DNA of 64,000 bases, taken from NCBI GenBank assembly GCA_900299145.1, contig OMIN01000111.1, forward strand, positions 48,964 to 112,963. Reading direction: 5' to 3'. This stretch comes from Betaproteobacteria bacterium (GTDB lineage Bacteria > Pseudomonadota > Gammaproteobacteria > Burkholderiales > SG8-41). Made by a program: the position numbers and the translations under genes. Shown in pieces: positions 18,404 through 26,941 of this stretch. Positions within the stretch are counted from its first letter, which is position 1. The number at the start of each line of letters is the position of its first letter. A model generated the notes under the pieces. The model was not told the DNA's origin, did not search any database, and was given only the letters and a program-made list of their open reading frames with translations.

Positions 18404-18423
18404 TAACCATTTGATTTTATTGA
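18404..18423 (+). repeat. 20-bp AT-rich interspersed repeat, copy 5
   Basis: Reads TAACCATTTGATTTTATTGA, followed by ATTTCTTAAAATATTC. Lies 48 bases after the UGSC partner gene and 224 bases before the chemotaxis operon. Confidence 0.75.
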
Positions 18424-18554
18424 ATTTCTTAAAATATTCTTGGAAGACTGCGGCGACGCACGGATTTTCTGCTCACAGGCGTGAGGGTTTGCTTTAAGCA
18501 ATGCATAGCGTTACTTGATGGGGGGCGGCGCACAGTGCGTTTACACCGGGCGTT

Positions 18555-18560
18555 TATAAT
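18555..18560 (+). promoter_or_regulatory. possible -10 of chemotaxis operon
   Basis: TATAAT, 88 bases before the first chemotaxis gene. No good -35 or sigma-28 -35 is seen at the right distance, so this is only a candidate. Confidence 0.25.
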
Positions 18561-18647
18561 CTTTGCGCTGAAAGAACTCGAGAATTTAGTCCTGTCGGAT
18601 TTGCGATCGCGCTACTGGCGCTTGACGTCGTGCTGGGAGACTGACGC

Positions 18648-19874
18648 ATGCACATCATGCTGGACGACGGCAAGACGGAAAGTCCGGTCAAGATATTGTT
18701 GATTTGCGGTGCGGCGGTGCTGGTGCCTTGGGTGTGGGGCGTGTGGGCCATGCCGCTGTGGGTGGCGCTGGTGTCGATGCTGTTTTCGGGCATTTCGGTT
18801 TATCTGATCTACCTGCAGATTCGCAGCCTCACCGAAAATCTGCGCGCGCGCGGCGCGGCCGCGCAGGGGGCGCAAGAGCGCCATGCGAGCGGCGCCTCGG
18901 ATTCCGCAGCGGCGTTGCGCGACATGCTGGGGCAATGGCTCGGCACGTCGCAGGCGGCCACCAGCAATCTGCAACAGGTGCGTGCGATGCTTGACGAAGT
19001 CACCACGCAATCCGAGTCGGCTGCCGCCAGCATCGGCAACAGTTTCCGGGTGGTGATGCAAAAAACCGGCCAGCAGATGGATGACGCGCTGCGGCTGCTG
19101 AAAAGTAACTCAGATGGAGCAGGTGGCTCGACGTGGCTGTCGCTGCCGGATTTCATCAAGGCTTACGAAAAGCAGCTCGATACTGTGACCGGGCGTATGA
19201 TGGATTTTTCAAAGGCGTCTGAGGAAATGTCGCGGCACCAGGATCTGGTGCGCGAACATTCTCTTGCCATTGACGAAATGCTCGACGAATTGCGCAACAT
19301 GGCGGCACGCATCCGCAAGCTGGCGTTGGATTCGACTGTGGCGGCGAATCGCGATCAATCGACCGATACGCGCTGGTTCATCGAAATCGCCGACCGCATC
19401 CGGGAAACCAGTACCTCGGCGCACGAACTCACGAGACGCATGCGCGACGGCCTCGAGCAGATACGAGAAGTGATGGGACGCACTTACGAGGAACTCAGTA
19501 AATCTAGCGATAACGTACGGATGGCAGCGGTGCAGGCCAAGGTGGATGTGTCGCAGCTTAATATCGCGACCATGGAAAAGGCGCGCGAGGTAACCGGGAC
19601 GCTGGAAAAAATCACCACCCTTGGCAAGGAAGTGCGCGCCGATATCAATCAGATCATTGTCGCAATGCAGTACCAGGACATTACGCACCAGAAGCTCGAG
19701 CACATCAAGTCGCCGCTCCTCGCGACGGCGGCGGCGAGCATTTCGGAAGTGGCGGCAAAAACACGCGCGTCTGGTATTAAGCCCGCGGTGGGCGTGGTGA
19801 TGGAAACGCCCGTCAAGGTCCGCGACGATCTTGTTCCTGGAAAGACCAAGACCGTGGATGTTGAGCCTTTTTAG
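18648..19874 (+). CDS. membrane chemotaxis protein with CheZ-like motif
   Basis: A 408-residue protein heading the che operon. Two transmembrane helices (about residues 15-35 and 38-58) are joined by a very short loop, followed by about 300 residues of predicted helix and coiled coil. Near the C-terminus VAMQYQDITHQKLEHIKSP resembles the phosphatase helix of CheZ: Asp344 and Gln348 have the spacing of the CheZ catalytic Asp and Gln (D-X3-Q). This suggests a membrane-tethered phosphatase for the adjacent CheY. It has no methylation or signalling hairpin of an MCP that I can see. The CheZ assignment rests on the short motif and the neighbourhood. Confidence 0.7.
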   Translation: MHIMLDDGKTESPVKILLICGAAVLVPWVWGVWAMPLWVALVSMLFSGISVYLIYLQIRSLTENLRARGAAAQGAQERHASGASDSAAALRDMLGQWLGTSQAATSNLQQVRAMLDEVTTQSESAAASIGNSFRVVMQKTGQQMDDALRLLKSNSDGAGGSTWLSLPDFIKAYEKQLDTVTGRMMDFSKASEEMSRHQDLVREHSLAIDEMLDELRNMAARIRKLALDSTVAANRDQSTDTRWFIEIADRIRETSTSAHELTRRMRDGLEQIREVMGRTYEELSKSSDNVRMAAVQAKVDVSQLNIATMEKAREVTGTLEKITTLGKEVRADINQIIVAMQYQDITHQKLEHIKSPLLATAAASISEVAAKTRASGIKPAVGVVMETPVKVRDDLVPGKTKTVDVEPF

Positions 19875-19883
19875 GAGACAGTT

Positions 19884-20249
19884 GTGTCGAATATTCTGAT
19901 TGTTGACGACTCGATGACAATGCGTCAGATGGTCAATTTCACACTCACTTCGGCTGGTCACGCAGTGACCGAGGCAGGTAATGCCGACGAAGCCTTGCTT
20001 AACGCGCAAAAGCAGCGTTTTGATCTGGTGATTTCCGATGTCAATATGCCAGGGCGTTCCGGCATTGAGCTGGTGGCGGAACTGCGCAAGCTCGAAGCCT
20101 ATAAGTTTGTGCCCATTATCCTGTTGACCACGGAATCGCAGCCCGAAATGAAATCCAAGGGGCGCGCGGCAGGTGCGACTGGCTGGATTGTCAAGCCGTT
20201 TGATCCAGAGGCTCTGCTTGGGGTGTTGCGCAAAGTATTGCCAGCCTGA
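19884..20249 (+). CDS. cheY: single-domain response regulator CheY
   Basis: A 121-residue receiver domain. Acidic pair Asp8-Asp9 in LIVDDS, phospho-acceptor Asp52 in VISDVNMP, Thr82-Thr83 in LLTTES and Lys104 in WIVKPF. It starts with GTG at 19884 after AGGAGA (19873-19878), 9 bases after the upstream gene. No output domain, so it would act by binding a target such as the motor switch when phosphorylated by the CheA encoded downstream. Confidence 0.95.
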   Translation: MSNILIVDDSMTMRQMVNFTLTSAGHAVTEAGNADEALLNAQKQRFDLVISDVNMPGRSGIELVAELRKLEAYKFVPIILLTTESQPEMKSKGRAAGATGWIVKPFDPEALLGVLRKVLPA

Positions 20250-20299
20250 TTCTGCATGCGGCAGGGTTGGGCTTGTCAGCTATCGAAAGGAACACGCTT

Positions 20300-21604
20300 A
20301 TGACTATGAAAGGCAAGTTGGCGCTGGGCGTTTCGATATTGGTCGCGATGAATGCCGCAATGGGTGTGATCGGTCTGCTGTATCTGGACGGCACCGCGCG
20401 CGTGGTGACCGTGGCGCTGTCACTTATCACGGTATTGATAGTGCTGGGGCTGTGGTTCATGACCGTGCGCGCGGTGGCAGAGCCCTTGGAGTATGCCGTG
20501 CGTGTTGCACATCATGTGGCATCCGGCGATTTGACTACCGCCATTCAAGCGGACGGTTCCGGGGAGTTCGGCAAGTTGCTGGCTGGCATGAAATCCATGA
20601 TTGAAAACCTGACGCGGATGGTGAGCAATATCCGGGTAAGCGCGGATGCGATTTATACCTCGGCGTCCGAAGTCGCGTCAGGCAACGCCAATCTGTCGCA
20701 ACGCACCGAAGAGCAGGCTTCCACGCTGGAACAGACCGCGTCGAGCATGGAGCAGCTGACGGAAGCAGTGCGTGCGAACACGGAAAGTGCGCGCAAGGCC
20801 AATGCCTTGTCCAAAAGCGCCAATGCGGTGGCGGCCCAGGGCGGACAGGTGGTGAGCGAAGTGGTGGTCACCATGAACCAGATTCAGGAAAGCTCGCGCA
20901 AGATTTCTGACATCATTTCGGTGATCGACAGCATTGCTTTTCAAACCAATATTCTTGCGTTGAACGCGGCGGTAGAGGCGGCGCGTGCTGGCGAACAGGG
21001 GCGCGGATTCGCGGTAGTGGCTTCGGAGGTGCGCAGTCTAGCGCAGCGTTCGGCCGATGCGGCCAAGGAAATCAAGGCCCTGATCGGCAATTCGGTGGAG
21101 CGCGTGGATGAGGGAACCCGGCTGGTGGAAAGCGCCGGTAAGACCATGAGTGAAATTGTCGAGTCGGTGGCGCGCGTCACGGCCATTATTGATCAGATCG
21201 CTACCGCGTCGAACGATCAATCCGGCGGCATCGAACAAGTCAATCAGGCCATCATGCAAATGGATCACGTGGTGCAGCAGAATGCAGCCGTGGTGGAACA
21301 GGCGAGCGCTGCGGCCGAATCAATGCGCACGCAGGCGCAATTGCTGACGCAGATGTCGGGCGTGTTCAAACTTAACGAGAATGATGCTTCCCGGCTTAAC
21401 CGCCGTCGCGATCCGGAACGCGGCCCGGCGGCCGTCGCGAAGGCGGCTGCGACAGCGAAGGTTGCCGCCAGTGCCTCGGTGGCAGGAGTGCCCTCGTCGA
21501 AGCCGGCTGTTGCCGCGGCACGCCCCGATGCTGCGGTTTTGCCGCTATCCGCGACGGGACCGGGCGGTATGCCGTCGGACGACGGCGAGTGGAAGGAGTT
21601 TTGA
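20300..21604 (+). CDS. methyl-accepting chemotaxis protein without sensor domain
   Basis: A 434-residue receptor-like transducer. ATG at 20300 is preceded by GAAAGG. Two helices (about residues 7-28 and 34-56) follow almost directly on each other, so no periplasmic ligand-binding domain exists. A HAMP region (about 56-110) leads to the methyl-accepting coiled coil with the highly conserved hairpin tip IDSIAFQTNILALNAAVEAA. The C-terminal tail is Ala/Pro-rich and ends in EWKEF, similar to the pentapeptides that tether CheR and CheB. Lies between cheY and cheA. Confidence 0.93.
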   Translation: MTMKGKLALGVSILVAMNAAMGVIGLLYLDGTARVVTVALSLITVLIVLGLWFMTVRAVAEPLEYAVRVAHHVASGDLTTAIQADGSGEFGKLLAGMKSMIENLTRMVSNIRVSADAIYTSASEVASGNANLSQRTEEQASTLEQTASSMEQLTEAVRANTESARKANALSKSANAVAAQGGQVVSEVVVTMNQIQESSRKISDIISVIDSIAFQTNILALNAAVEAARAGEQGRGFAVVASEVRSLAQRSADAAKEIKALIGNSVERVDEGTRLVESAGKTMSEIVESVARVTAIIDQIATASNDQSGGIEQVNQAIMQMDHVVQQNAAVVEQASAAAESMRTQAQLLTQMSGVFKLNENDASRLNRRRDPERGPAAVAKAAATAKVAASASVAGVPSSKPAVAAARPDAAVLPLSATGPGGMPSDDGEWKEF

Positions 21605-21638
21605 TGGGAAACCCGACTTCCATGAAGCGTGCTGTGTC

Positions 21639-23651
21639 ATGAGCCTTGATCTGTCACGGTTTCACGCAACGTTTTTCGCGGAAAGTCTCGAAGGGCTGAA
21701 CCAGGTCGAAGAGTCCTTGCTGGGTATTGAGCAGCGCGGACACGACAAGGACGCACTTGACGCAATTTTTCGTGCCATACATTCGCTCAAAGGTTCGGCG
21801 GGCAGTCTTGGTTTTGGCGTGATCGCTGAACTTGCGCACGAAATGGAGTCCGTGCTGGATCGCCTGCGGCAGGCATTGATGCCGGTGTCTGCTGACAGCA
21901 CCAATGTCTTGTTGCGCGGCGTGGATTGCCTGCGTAACTGGATATTGGCAGCCGAGGCCAAGGAGCCAATGGATGCCGCTGCAGGCGCAGGTTTGATACG
22001 CGAGTTGCAATTGCTGCTGCAGCGTACGGTTGGTGGGGGCGCAGATGCTTCGGTTAGGGCAGCGGAACAACCGGCAGCGGGCAAGCGCCGCTATGTAATC
22101 GTGTTCCGTCCAGCTCAGGATTTCTTTCACAGCGGTAATGATCCGGCGCGATTTATCGACGAGCTGGCGCAGTTGGGTGAGCTTGAAAGCACAGTGGATT
22201 TGTCGGCGCTGCCGGGCCTGCAGACGTTCGTGCCGACCACTTGTTACCTCGCGTGGCGTATCAAGCTGGAATCGGCATCCTCGTCAAACGATATCCGCGA
22301 AGTGTTTGAGTGGGTTTCCAATTGTTGCGCCCTCGAAATTGAGGAAGTGCCGTTAACGGAATCGACACCCGACGGCACGGCTGGAGATCAGGGGGCCGCG
22401 CGGGGAGAGGCAACTGTCGGCCCTGGAAGCACGGAGGCGCGCCGCGACGCAAGCCTCGTGACCATGCATGTGCGCACAGAAAAGAGTGACGAGTTGGTGA
22501 ACCTGGTGGGTGAACTGGTTATCACGCACACGATGCTTCGGCAGACTGCGCAGGGGCTGGACGCGATCAAGGACGCCCGCGCGGTGTCGGTGTTTGCACA
22601 ACTGGAACGCAATGTGCAGGACATACAGGAGCGTGTTCTGGCAATACGCATGATGCCAGTCAATCACGTCTTCGGCCGCTTTCCGCGGCTGGTGCGTGAT
22701 CTTGGTTTGCAGCTGGGCAAAGCGATCGAACTGAAGATTTCCGGCGAACAGGCCGAACTCGATAAAAGCGTGATCGAACAGCTGATTGATCCCCTGACAC
22801 ATCTGGTGCGAAATGCGCTCGATCACGGCATTGAATTGCCAGCAGACCGTTTGTCGGTGGGCAAGCCTGCCAAGGGCACGCTGTCTTTGCATGCCGAACA
22901 TCGCGGCGGTCGGTTCGTGATTACTGTCATAGACGACGGCCGCGGTATCAATCCGGAAATGGTTAAGCGGCGTGCGCTCGAAATCGGCTTGTTGCAGTCG
23001 GCCGACAATTTTGACGAAGCTGCAATGTACGCGCTGCTGCTCAAACCTGGATTTTCGACGGCACAAAAAGTCAGCAATGTGTCGGGCCGCGGCGTGGGGC
23101 TTGACGTGGTGAGTGAAAACGTACGCAAGCTGGGCGGCTCGCTTGACATTCAGTCAAAGCTCGGTTCGGGAACCACGTTTACCATCAATCTGCCGATGAC
23201 GCTGGCCATCGTGGACGGCATGATTATCGGCGCGGCTAGTGAGCGCTATATTATTCCGATTGCGTTTATCCGCGAGTGCCTGCAAGTTTCCTCGGTGCAT
23301 GTGCAATCAGTGGTAGGGCAGGGGCAGGTGCTGCAGCTGCGCGGAGAGTATATTCCCGTGGTCAACGTTAGGGACATCTGTTCCTTGCGAGGGGGGGCTG
23401 CGGTACAGCCAGTATTGGTAGTGATCGAAGCCGAGAATCGCACCATTGCATTGCAGGTGGATGAGTTGCTCGGACAGGACCAGGTGGTATTCAAGAGTCT
23501 CGAAGCAAATTTCCGTAAGGTGGAGTTCATGGCTGGCGCCTCGATACTTGGGGATGGCCGGGTGGCGTTGATTCTCGACATAAGCGAAATTGTCAAGCAA
23601 CATGCCAGCATCCGGGCGGTGAGCCGCAACGAGACGGCAGCGGCTGCGTAG
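21639..23651 (+). CDS. cheA: chemotaxis histidine kinase CheA
   Basis: A 670-residue kinase. The P1 HPt domain carries the phospho-accepting His48 in AIHSLKGSAGSLGFG. A middle domain (RRYVIVFRPAQDFFHSGNDP region) takes the place of P2. Then the P3 dimerisation helices (MHVRTEKSDELVNLVGELVI), the ATP-binding domain with N-box LVRNALDHGIE and G-boxes VIDDGRGI and GRGVGLDVV, and a C-terminal CheW-like P5. ATG at 21639 lies 34 bases after the MCP stop; a longer upstream frame is the MCP tail read in another frame. Phosphorylates CheY and CheB in the same operon. Confidence 0.96.
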   Translation: MSLDLSRFHATFFAESLEGLNQVEESLLGIEQRGHDKDALDAIFRAIHSLKGSAGSLGFGVIAELAHEMESVLDRLRQALMPVSADSTNVLLRGVDCLRNWILAAEAKEPMDAAAGAGLIRELQLLLQRTVGGGADASVRAAEQPAAGKRRYVIVFRPAQDFFHSGNDPARFIDELAQLGELESTVDLSALPGLQTFVPTTCYLAWRIKLESASSSNDIREVFEWVSNCCALEIEEVPLTESTPDGTAGDQGAARGEATVGPGSTEARRDASLVTMHVRTEKSDELVNLVGELVITHTMLRQTAQGLDAIKDARAVSVFAQLERNVQDIQERVLAIRMMPVNHVFGRFPRLVRDLGLQLGKAIELKISGEQAELDKSVIEQLIDPLTHLVRNALDHGIELPADRLSVGKPAKGTLSLHAEHRGGRFVITVIDDGRGINPEMVKRRALEIGLLQSADNFDEAAMYALLLKPGFSTAQKVSNVSGRGVGLDVVSENVRKLGGSLDIQSKLGSGTTFTINLPMTLAIVDGMIIGAASERYIIPIAFIRECLQVSSVHVQSVVGQGQVLQLRGEYIPVVNVRDICSLRGGAAVQPVLVVIEAENRTIALQVDELLGQDQVVFKSLEANFRKVEFMAGASILGDGRVALILDISEIVKQHASIRAVSRNETAAAA

Positions 23652-23681
23652 GTCGCGGCGTAATAAACACTGGGGGTTTGT

Positions 23682-24173
23682 ATGAGCGATACAAGGATGG
23701 ACGACGCGGCGAGTACGTCGCAGAAAAAGGAAGTGCTTTCGTTTCGCCTGGGGGCGGAGGAATACTGCCTCGACATCCTGAGCGTGCAGGAAATCCGGGG
23801 CTATGACACGGTGACTACCATTGCCAATACGCCGGAGTTCATTAAAGGCGTGATCAATCTGCGCGGCCACATCGTGCCAATTGTTGATCTGCGCATAAAG
23901 TTTCGCTTGTCGGAAGCCAAATACGATGCAACTACCATTGTTATCATTTTGAATTTAAACAAGAAAATGATAGGCATTGTAGTGGACAGCGTTTCCGACG
24001 TCATTGCTGTTCCGGTCTCGGATATCCGCGAAGCGCCGCGCTTTGGTTCAGCTATCAACACGGAATTCATTTCAGGCATGGCCACGGTGGATCAGCGCAT
24101 GCTGATCGTGGTCAATATTGAAAAGCTGTTGAGCAGCGACGATTTGCAACTGATCGATAAGGTGGCGGCGTAA
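23682..24173 (+). CDS. cheW: chemotaxis coupling protein CheW
   Basis: A 163-residue scaffold that links receptors to CheA. Typical CheW blocks are SFRLGAEEYCLDILSVQEIR, TPEFIKGVINLRGHIVPIVD and IGIVVDSVSDVI. About 20 polar N-terminal residues precede the SH3-like fold. It begins 30 bases after cheA. Confidence 0.95.
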   Translation: MSDTRMDDAASTSQKKEVLSFRLGAEEYCLDILSVQEIRGYDTVTTIANTPEFIKGVINLRGHIVPIVDLRIKFRLSEAKYDATTIVIILNLNKKMIGIVVDSVSDVIAVPVSDIREAPRFGSAINTEFISGMATVDQRMLIVVNIEKLLSSDDLQLIDKVAA

Positions 24174-24225
24174 TTGGCCGAAAATCCCGGGGGACGTAGC
24201 GTCCCGGCCGCGGGGATAAAGTCTC

Positions 24226-25056
24226 ATGTCGAGGGAATTCAGTTTTACACAGGCCGACTACGACCGCGTTGCCGCGCATCTTTTTCGCATCGCGGGCATC
24301 CACCTGGGCGCCACGCGCAAGGAGATGGTGTACAGCCGGTTGTCGCGCGAAGTGCGCCGGCTGCGGCTGGATGGTGTTGGCGCCTATCTTGATTATCTGG
24401 ACAAAGCGGGCCAGCACGAATGGACGCGGTTTACCAATGTGCTCACCACCAATCTCACGAGTTTTTTCAGAGAGCAGCATCATTTTGGAATATTGGCTGA
24501 AAAGGTATTGCCCCGAGCCGGTCGTCCTGCCCGTATCTGGAGTTGCGGCTGCGCCTCGGGCGAAGAGCCTTATTCGATCGCCATGGTCTGTGATGAAACC
24601 ATTGGCGGGGCGTCAGGCGCCTTCAGCATTCTGGCGACAGACGTCAATACCACCATGCTACAGGAGGCTGAGGCCGGTGTTTTCGAAAAGGAGCGCGTGG
24701 AAAACGTATCTCCCGCCCGCTTGCATCGCTATTTTTTCGATGGCAGTGGTGCTTTCGCCGGCAAGGTCAAGGTCAAGCCGGTGATTCGTCAGCCGATAGA
24801 TTTCCGCATGCTCAATCTGATGCATCCCAACTGGGGTATTGAGTCCGCCGGACAGTTCGATGCCATTTTTTGCCGAAACGTGATGATTTATTTCAACAAA
24901 GAAACGCAGTACCAGATACTCCAGCGTTTCGCGCCACTGCTCAGGCAGCCGTACGGCCTCTTGTTCGCCGGACATTCCGAGGCGTTTTTCAACGCCAAGG
25001 ATTTGTTCACACCGATGGGTGCGACCACCTACCGCGTGACGCCAGGAGCGGTGTGA
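24226..25056 (+). CDS. cheR: chemotaxis protein methyltransferase CheR
   Basis: A 276-residue SAM-dependent enzyme that methylates glutamates on receptors. An N-terminal helical domain (FTQADYDRVAAHLFRIAGI) precedes the methyltransferase fold with RIWSCGCASGEEPYSIAM as the SAM-binding motif I and FDAIFCRNVMIYFNKETQ later in the domain. ATG at 24226 follows GGGGATAAAG. No TPR extension. Confidence 0.95.
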   Translation: MSREFSFTQADYDRVAAHLFRIAGIHLGATRKEMVYSRLSREVRRLRLDGVGAYLDYLDKAGQHEWTRFTNVLTTNLTSFFREQHHFGILAEKVLPRAGRPARIWSCGCASGEEPYSIAMVCDETIGGASGAFSILATDVNTTMLQEAEAGVFEKERVENVSPARLHRYFFDGSGAFAGKVKVKPVIRQPIDFRMLNLMHPNWGIESAGQFDAIFCRNVMIYFNKETQYQILQRFAPLLRQPYGLLFAGHSEAFFNAKDLFTPMGATTYRVTPGAV

Positions 25057-25062
25057 CGCATC

Positions 25063-25695
25063 ATGGCAAGAGCGCCAACTTTTGATATGGAAAGCGGCGT
25101 GCCGAGTAACGGCGGCCGTGAGTTGTATTACGACAGCTATTTTGGCTTGCACGCGGTGAAAATCGGTCCGGGCGAATTGTATGCAAGCCGACGCAATATT
25201 CTGATTGTCACCGTGCTGGGTTCCTGCGTGTCAGCGTGCCTGCGTGATCCGGCAGCGCGCGTTGGCGGCATGAACCACTTCATGCTGCCAGAGCACAGCG
25301 GCAACAACACGCTGTTGAGCGAGCCAGCGCGTTACGGCGCACACGCGATGGAAATGTTGATCAACAATCTGCTGTCGATGGGCGCGCGCCGCGATCGTCT
25401 CGAAGCGAAGGTGTTCGGTGCGGGCCGAGTGCTTACCGGCATGAGTGACGTAGGGGCGCGCAACGCGCAGTTCGCGCTTGATTATCTGGAGCGTGAACGC
25501 ATCCCGGTGAAGGCGCGCGATGTGGGCGGAGAGAACGCGCGAAAGGTCTATCTGTTTGTTGAAACAGGCAGAGTATTAGTCAAAGAAATCAATAAGTTAC
25601 GCAACGATACGGTAATAAGCCGCGAGCGTGCGTATGCGAGCGAGATTGGCAACAAGCGCATCAGTGGTGGTGACATTGAGCTGTTTGCCGAATAG
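25063..25695 (+). CDS. cheD: chemoreceptor glutamine deamidase CheD
   Basis: A 210-residue CheD. The catalytic Cys is in VLGSCVSACLRD and the His in GGMNHFMLP, the two diagnostic motifs for receptor glutamine deamidation. Starts 6 bases after cheR. Its last 45 residues form an extension whose DNA at 25580-25599 (encoding VKEINKLR) is AT-rich and matches, at 17 of 20 positions, the repeat copy at 31052. This tail may have gained sequence from the repeat. Confidence 0.94.
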   Translation: MARAPTFDMESGVPSNGGRELYYDSYFGLHAVKIGPGELYASRRNILIVTVLGSCVSACLRDPAARVGGMNHFMLPEHSGNNTLLSEPARYGAHAMEMLINNLLSMGARRDRLEAKVFGAGRVLTGMSDVGARNAQFALDYLERERIPVKARDVGGENARKVYLFVETGRVLVKEINKLRNDTVISRERAYASEIGNKRISGGDIELFAE

Positions 25696-25698
25696 GTC

Positions 25699-26814
25699 AT
25701 GACGAAGAAAACACGCGTCATCATAGTTGACGATTCGCAGGTCATGCGCGATCTCATAGCGCAGATCGTGCGGTCGCAGCCCGACATGGAAGTCGCCGCC
25801 ACCGCGCAGGACCCATTTGACGCACGCGAAAAAATCAAGGCATTGTCACCCGACGTAGTGTTGCTGGATATCGAGATGCCTCGCCTGGATGGGCTCACAT
25901 TTCTCGACAAAATCATGCGATTGCGGCCGATGCCGGTAGTGATGGTGTCTACGCTGACAGTTGCCGGCGGTACTGCGACCCTGCGTGCGCTGGAGCTCGG
26001 GGCGGTGGATTTTGTCACCAAACCGGCGTCGCGCCTCAGCGCAGGCATGGTAGATGTGTTCGCCGCAGATATTGCCGCAAAGGTGCGAATTGCCGCCGTT
26101 TCGGCGCAAAGCGTCATGCGGCGTGGCAGGATACTCGCGCCCGCAGCCACACCATCGGTCAAGCCTAGCTCGCCTATGACGGGAAATGCCGGTACGGCAG
26201 GCTCGCTGGGTGTGGTAGCGCATAACGCCGTGGTAGCGATTGGTGCGTCGACCGGTGGCATTGAGGCGATAACGACTGTGCTGACTGGTCTGCCAGCCGA
26301 CATGCCGCCAATACTGATCGTGCAACACCTGCCCCAGCCATTCACGCGGCTGTTTGCCGGGCGATTGGATACGTTGTGCGCGTTGAAGGTAAAGGAAGCC
26401 GTACAAGGCGATATTCTGCATCCGGGGCATGTGTATATCGCGCCAGGCAATCAACATCTGCGCTTGGGGCGCGGCGTGAGCGGAGCGATCACGCTGCTGT
26501 CGGATGACCCGTTGCACAATGGTCACCGGCCATCGGTGGACCACCTGTTTAATTCGGTGGCGGAGCAGGCGGGTCGTGCCGCGGTTGGCGTAATTTTGAG
26601 TGGTATGGGAGCCGATGGGGCGGTGGGCCTGAAACGCATGCGCGATGCAGGAGCCATGACCATCGGGCAGGACTCGGCCACCTGCGTGGTGTACGGCATG
26701 CCGCGCGCCGCGCAGGAAATGGGGGCGGTAATGCGGCAGGTGCCGCTTGACGGGATAGCGCGCGAAATTATCGCGTGCCTGCGCGCTCTGGAGAAGGTGC
26801 CGGCGTTACGTTAG
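25699..26814 (+). CDS. cheB: chemotaxis protein-glutamate methylesterase CheB
   Basis: A 371-residue two-domain protein. The receiver domain has Asp11-Asp12 and phospho-acceptor Asp57 in VLLDIEMP; a linker (about 125-175) leads to the esterase domain with Ser in VAIGASTGG, His in IVQHLPQPFT and Asp in SGMGADG. Removes methyl groups from receptors when phosphorylated by CheA. Last gene of the operon, starting 3 bases after cheD. Confidence 0.96.
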   Translation: MTKKTRVIIVDDSQVMRDLIAQIVRSQPDMEVAATAQDPFDAREKIKALSPDVVLLDIEMPRLDGLTFLDKIMRLRPMPVVMVSTLTVAGGTATLRALELGAVDFVTKPASRLSAGMVDVFAADIAAKVRIAAVSAQSVMRRGRILAPAATPSVKPSSPMTGNAGTAGSLGVVAHNAVVAIGASTGGIEAITTVLTGLPADMPPILIVQHLPQPFTRLFAGRLDTLCALKVKEAVQGDILHPGHVYIAPGNQHLRLGRGVSGAITLLSDDPLHNGHRPSVDHLFNSVAEQAGRAAVGVILSGMGADGAVGLKRMRDAGAMTIGQDSATCVVYGMPRAAQEMGAVMRQVPLDGIAREIIACLRALEKVPALR

Positions 26815-26876
26815 CTGGGGCACTTTGCCCGGCGCTTTAGAAGCGAACTCCGGTCGTTCGGCGTTGCTCGGGCGCA

Positions 26877-26904
26877 TTGCGCCGCCGCCGCAAAATGGTA
26901 CACT
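26877..26904 (+). promoter_or_regulatory. possible extended -10 promoter of hss
   Basis: TGGTACACT at 26896-26904 is an extended -10 (TGN plus TACACT); TTGCGC at 26877-26882 could be a weak -35 with a 16-base spacer. Predicted start about 30 bases before the ATG at 26942. Confidence 0.4.
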
Positions 26905-26941
26905 GCGCGCCGTTTGTGGCTTTCTCAGAAATGTTCGTTAA

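Noticed and set aside
23940..23975. Further AT-rich repeat copy in cheW
   Set aside because: Best alignment is only 12 of 20 bases; local AT-richness explained by Ile/Asn/Lys codons.
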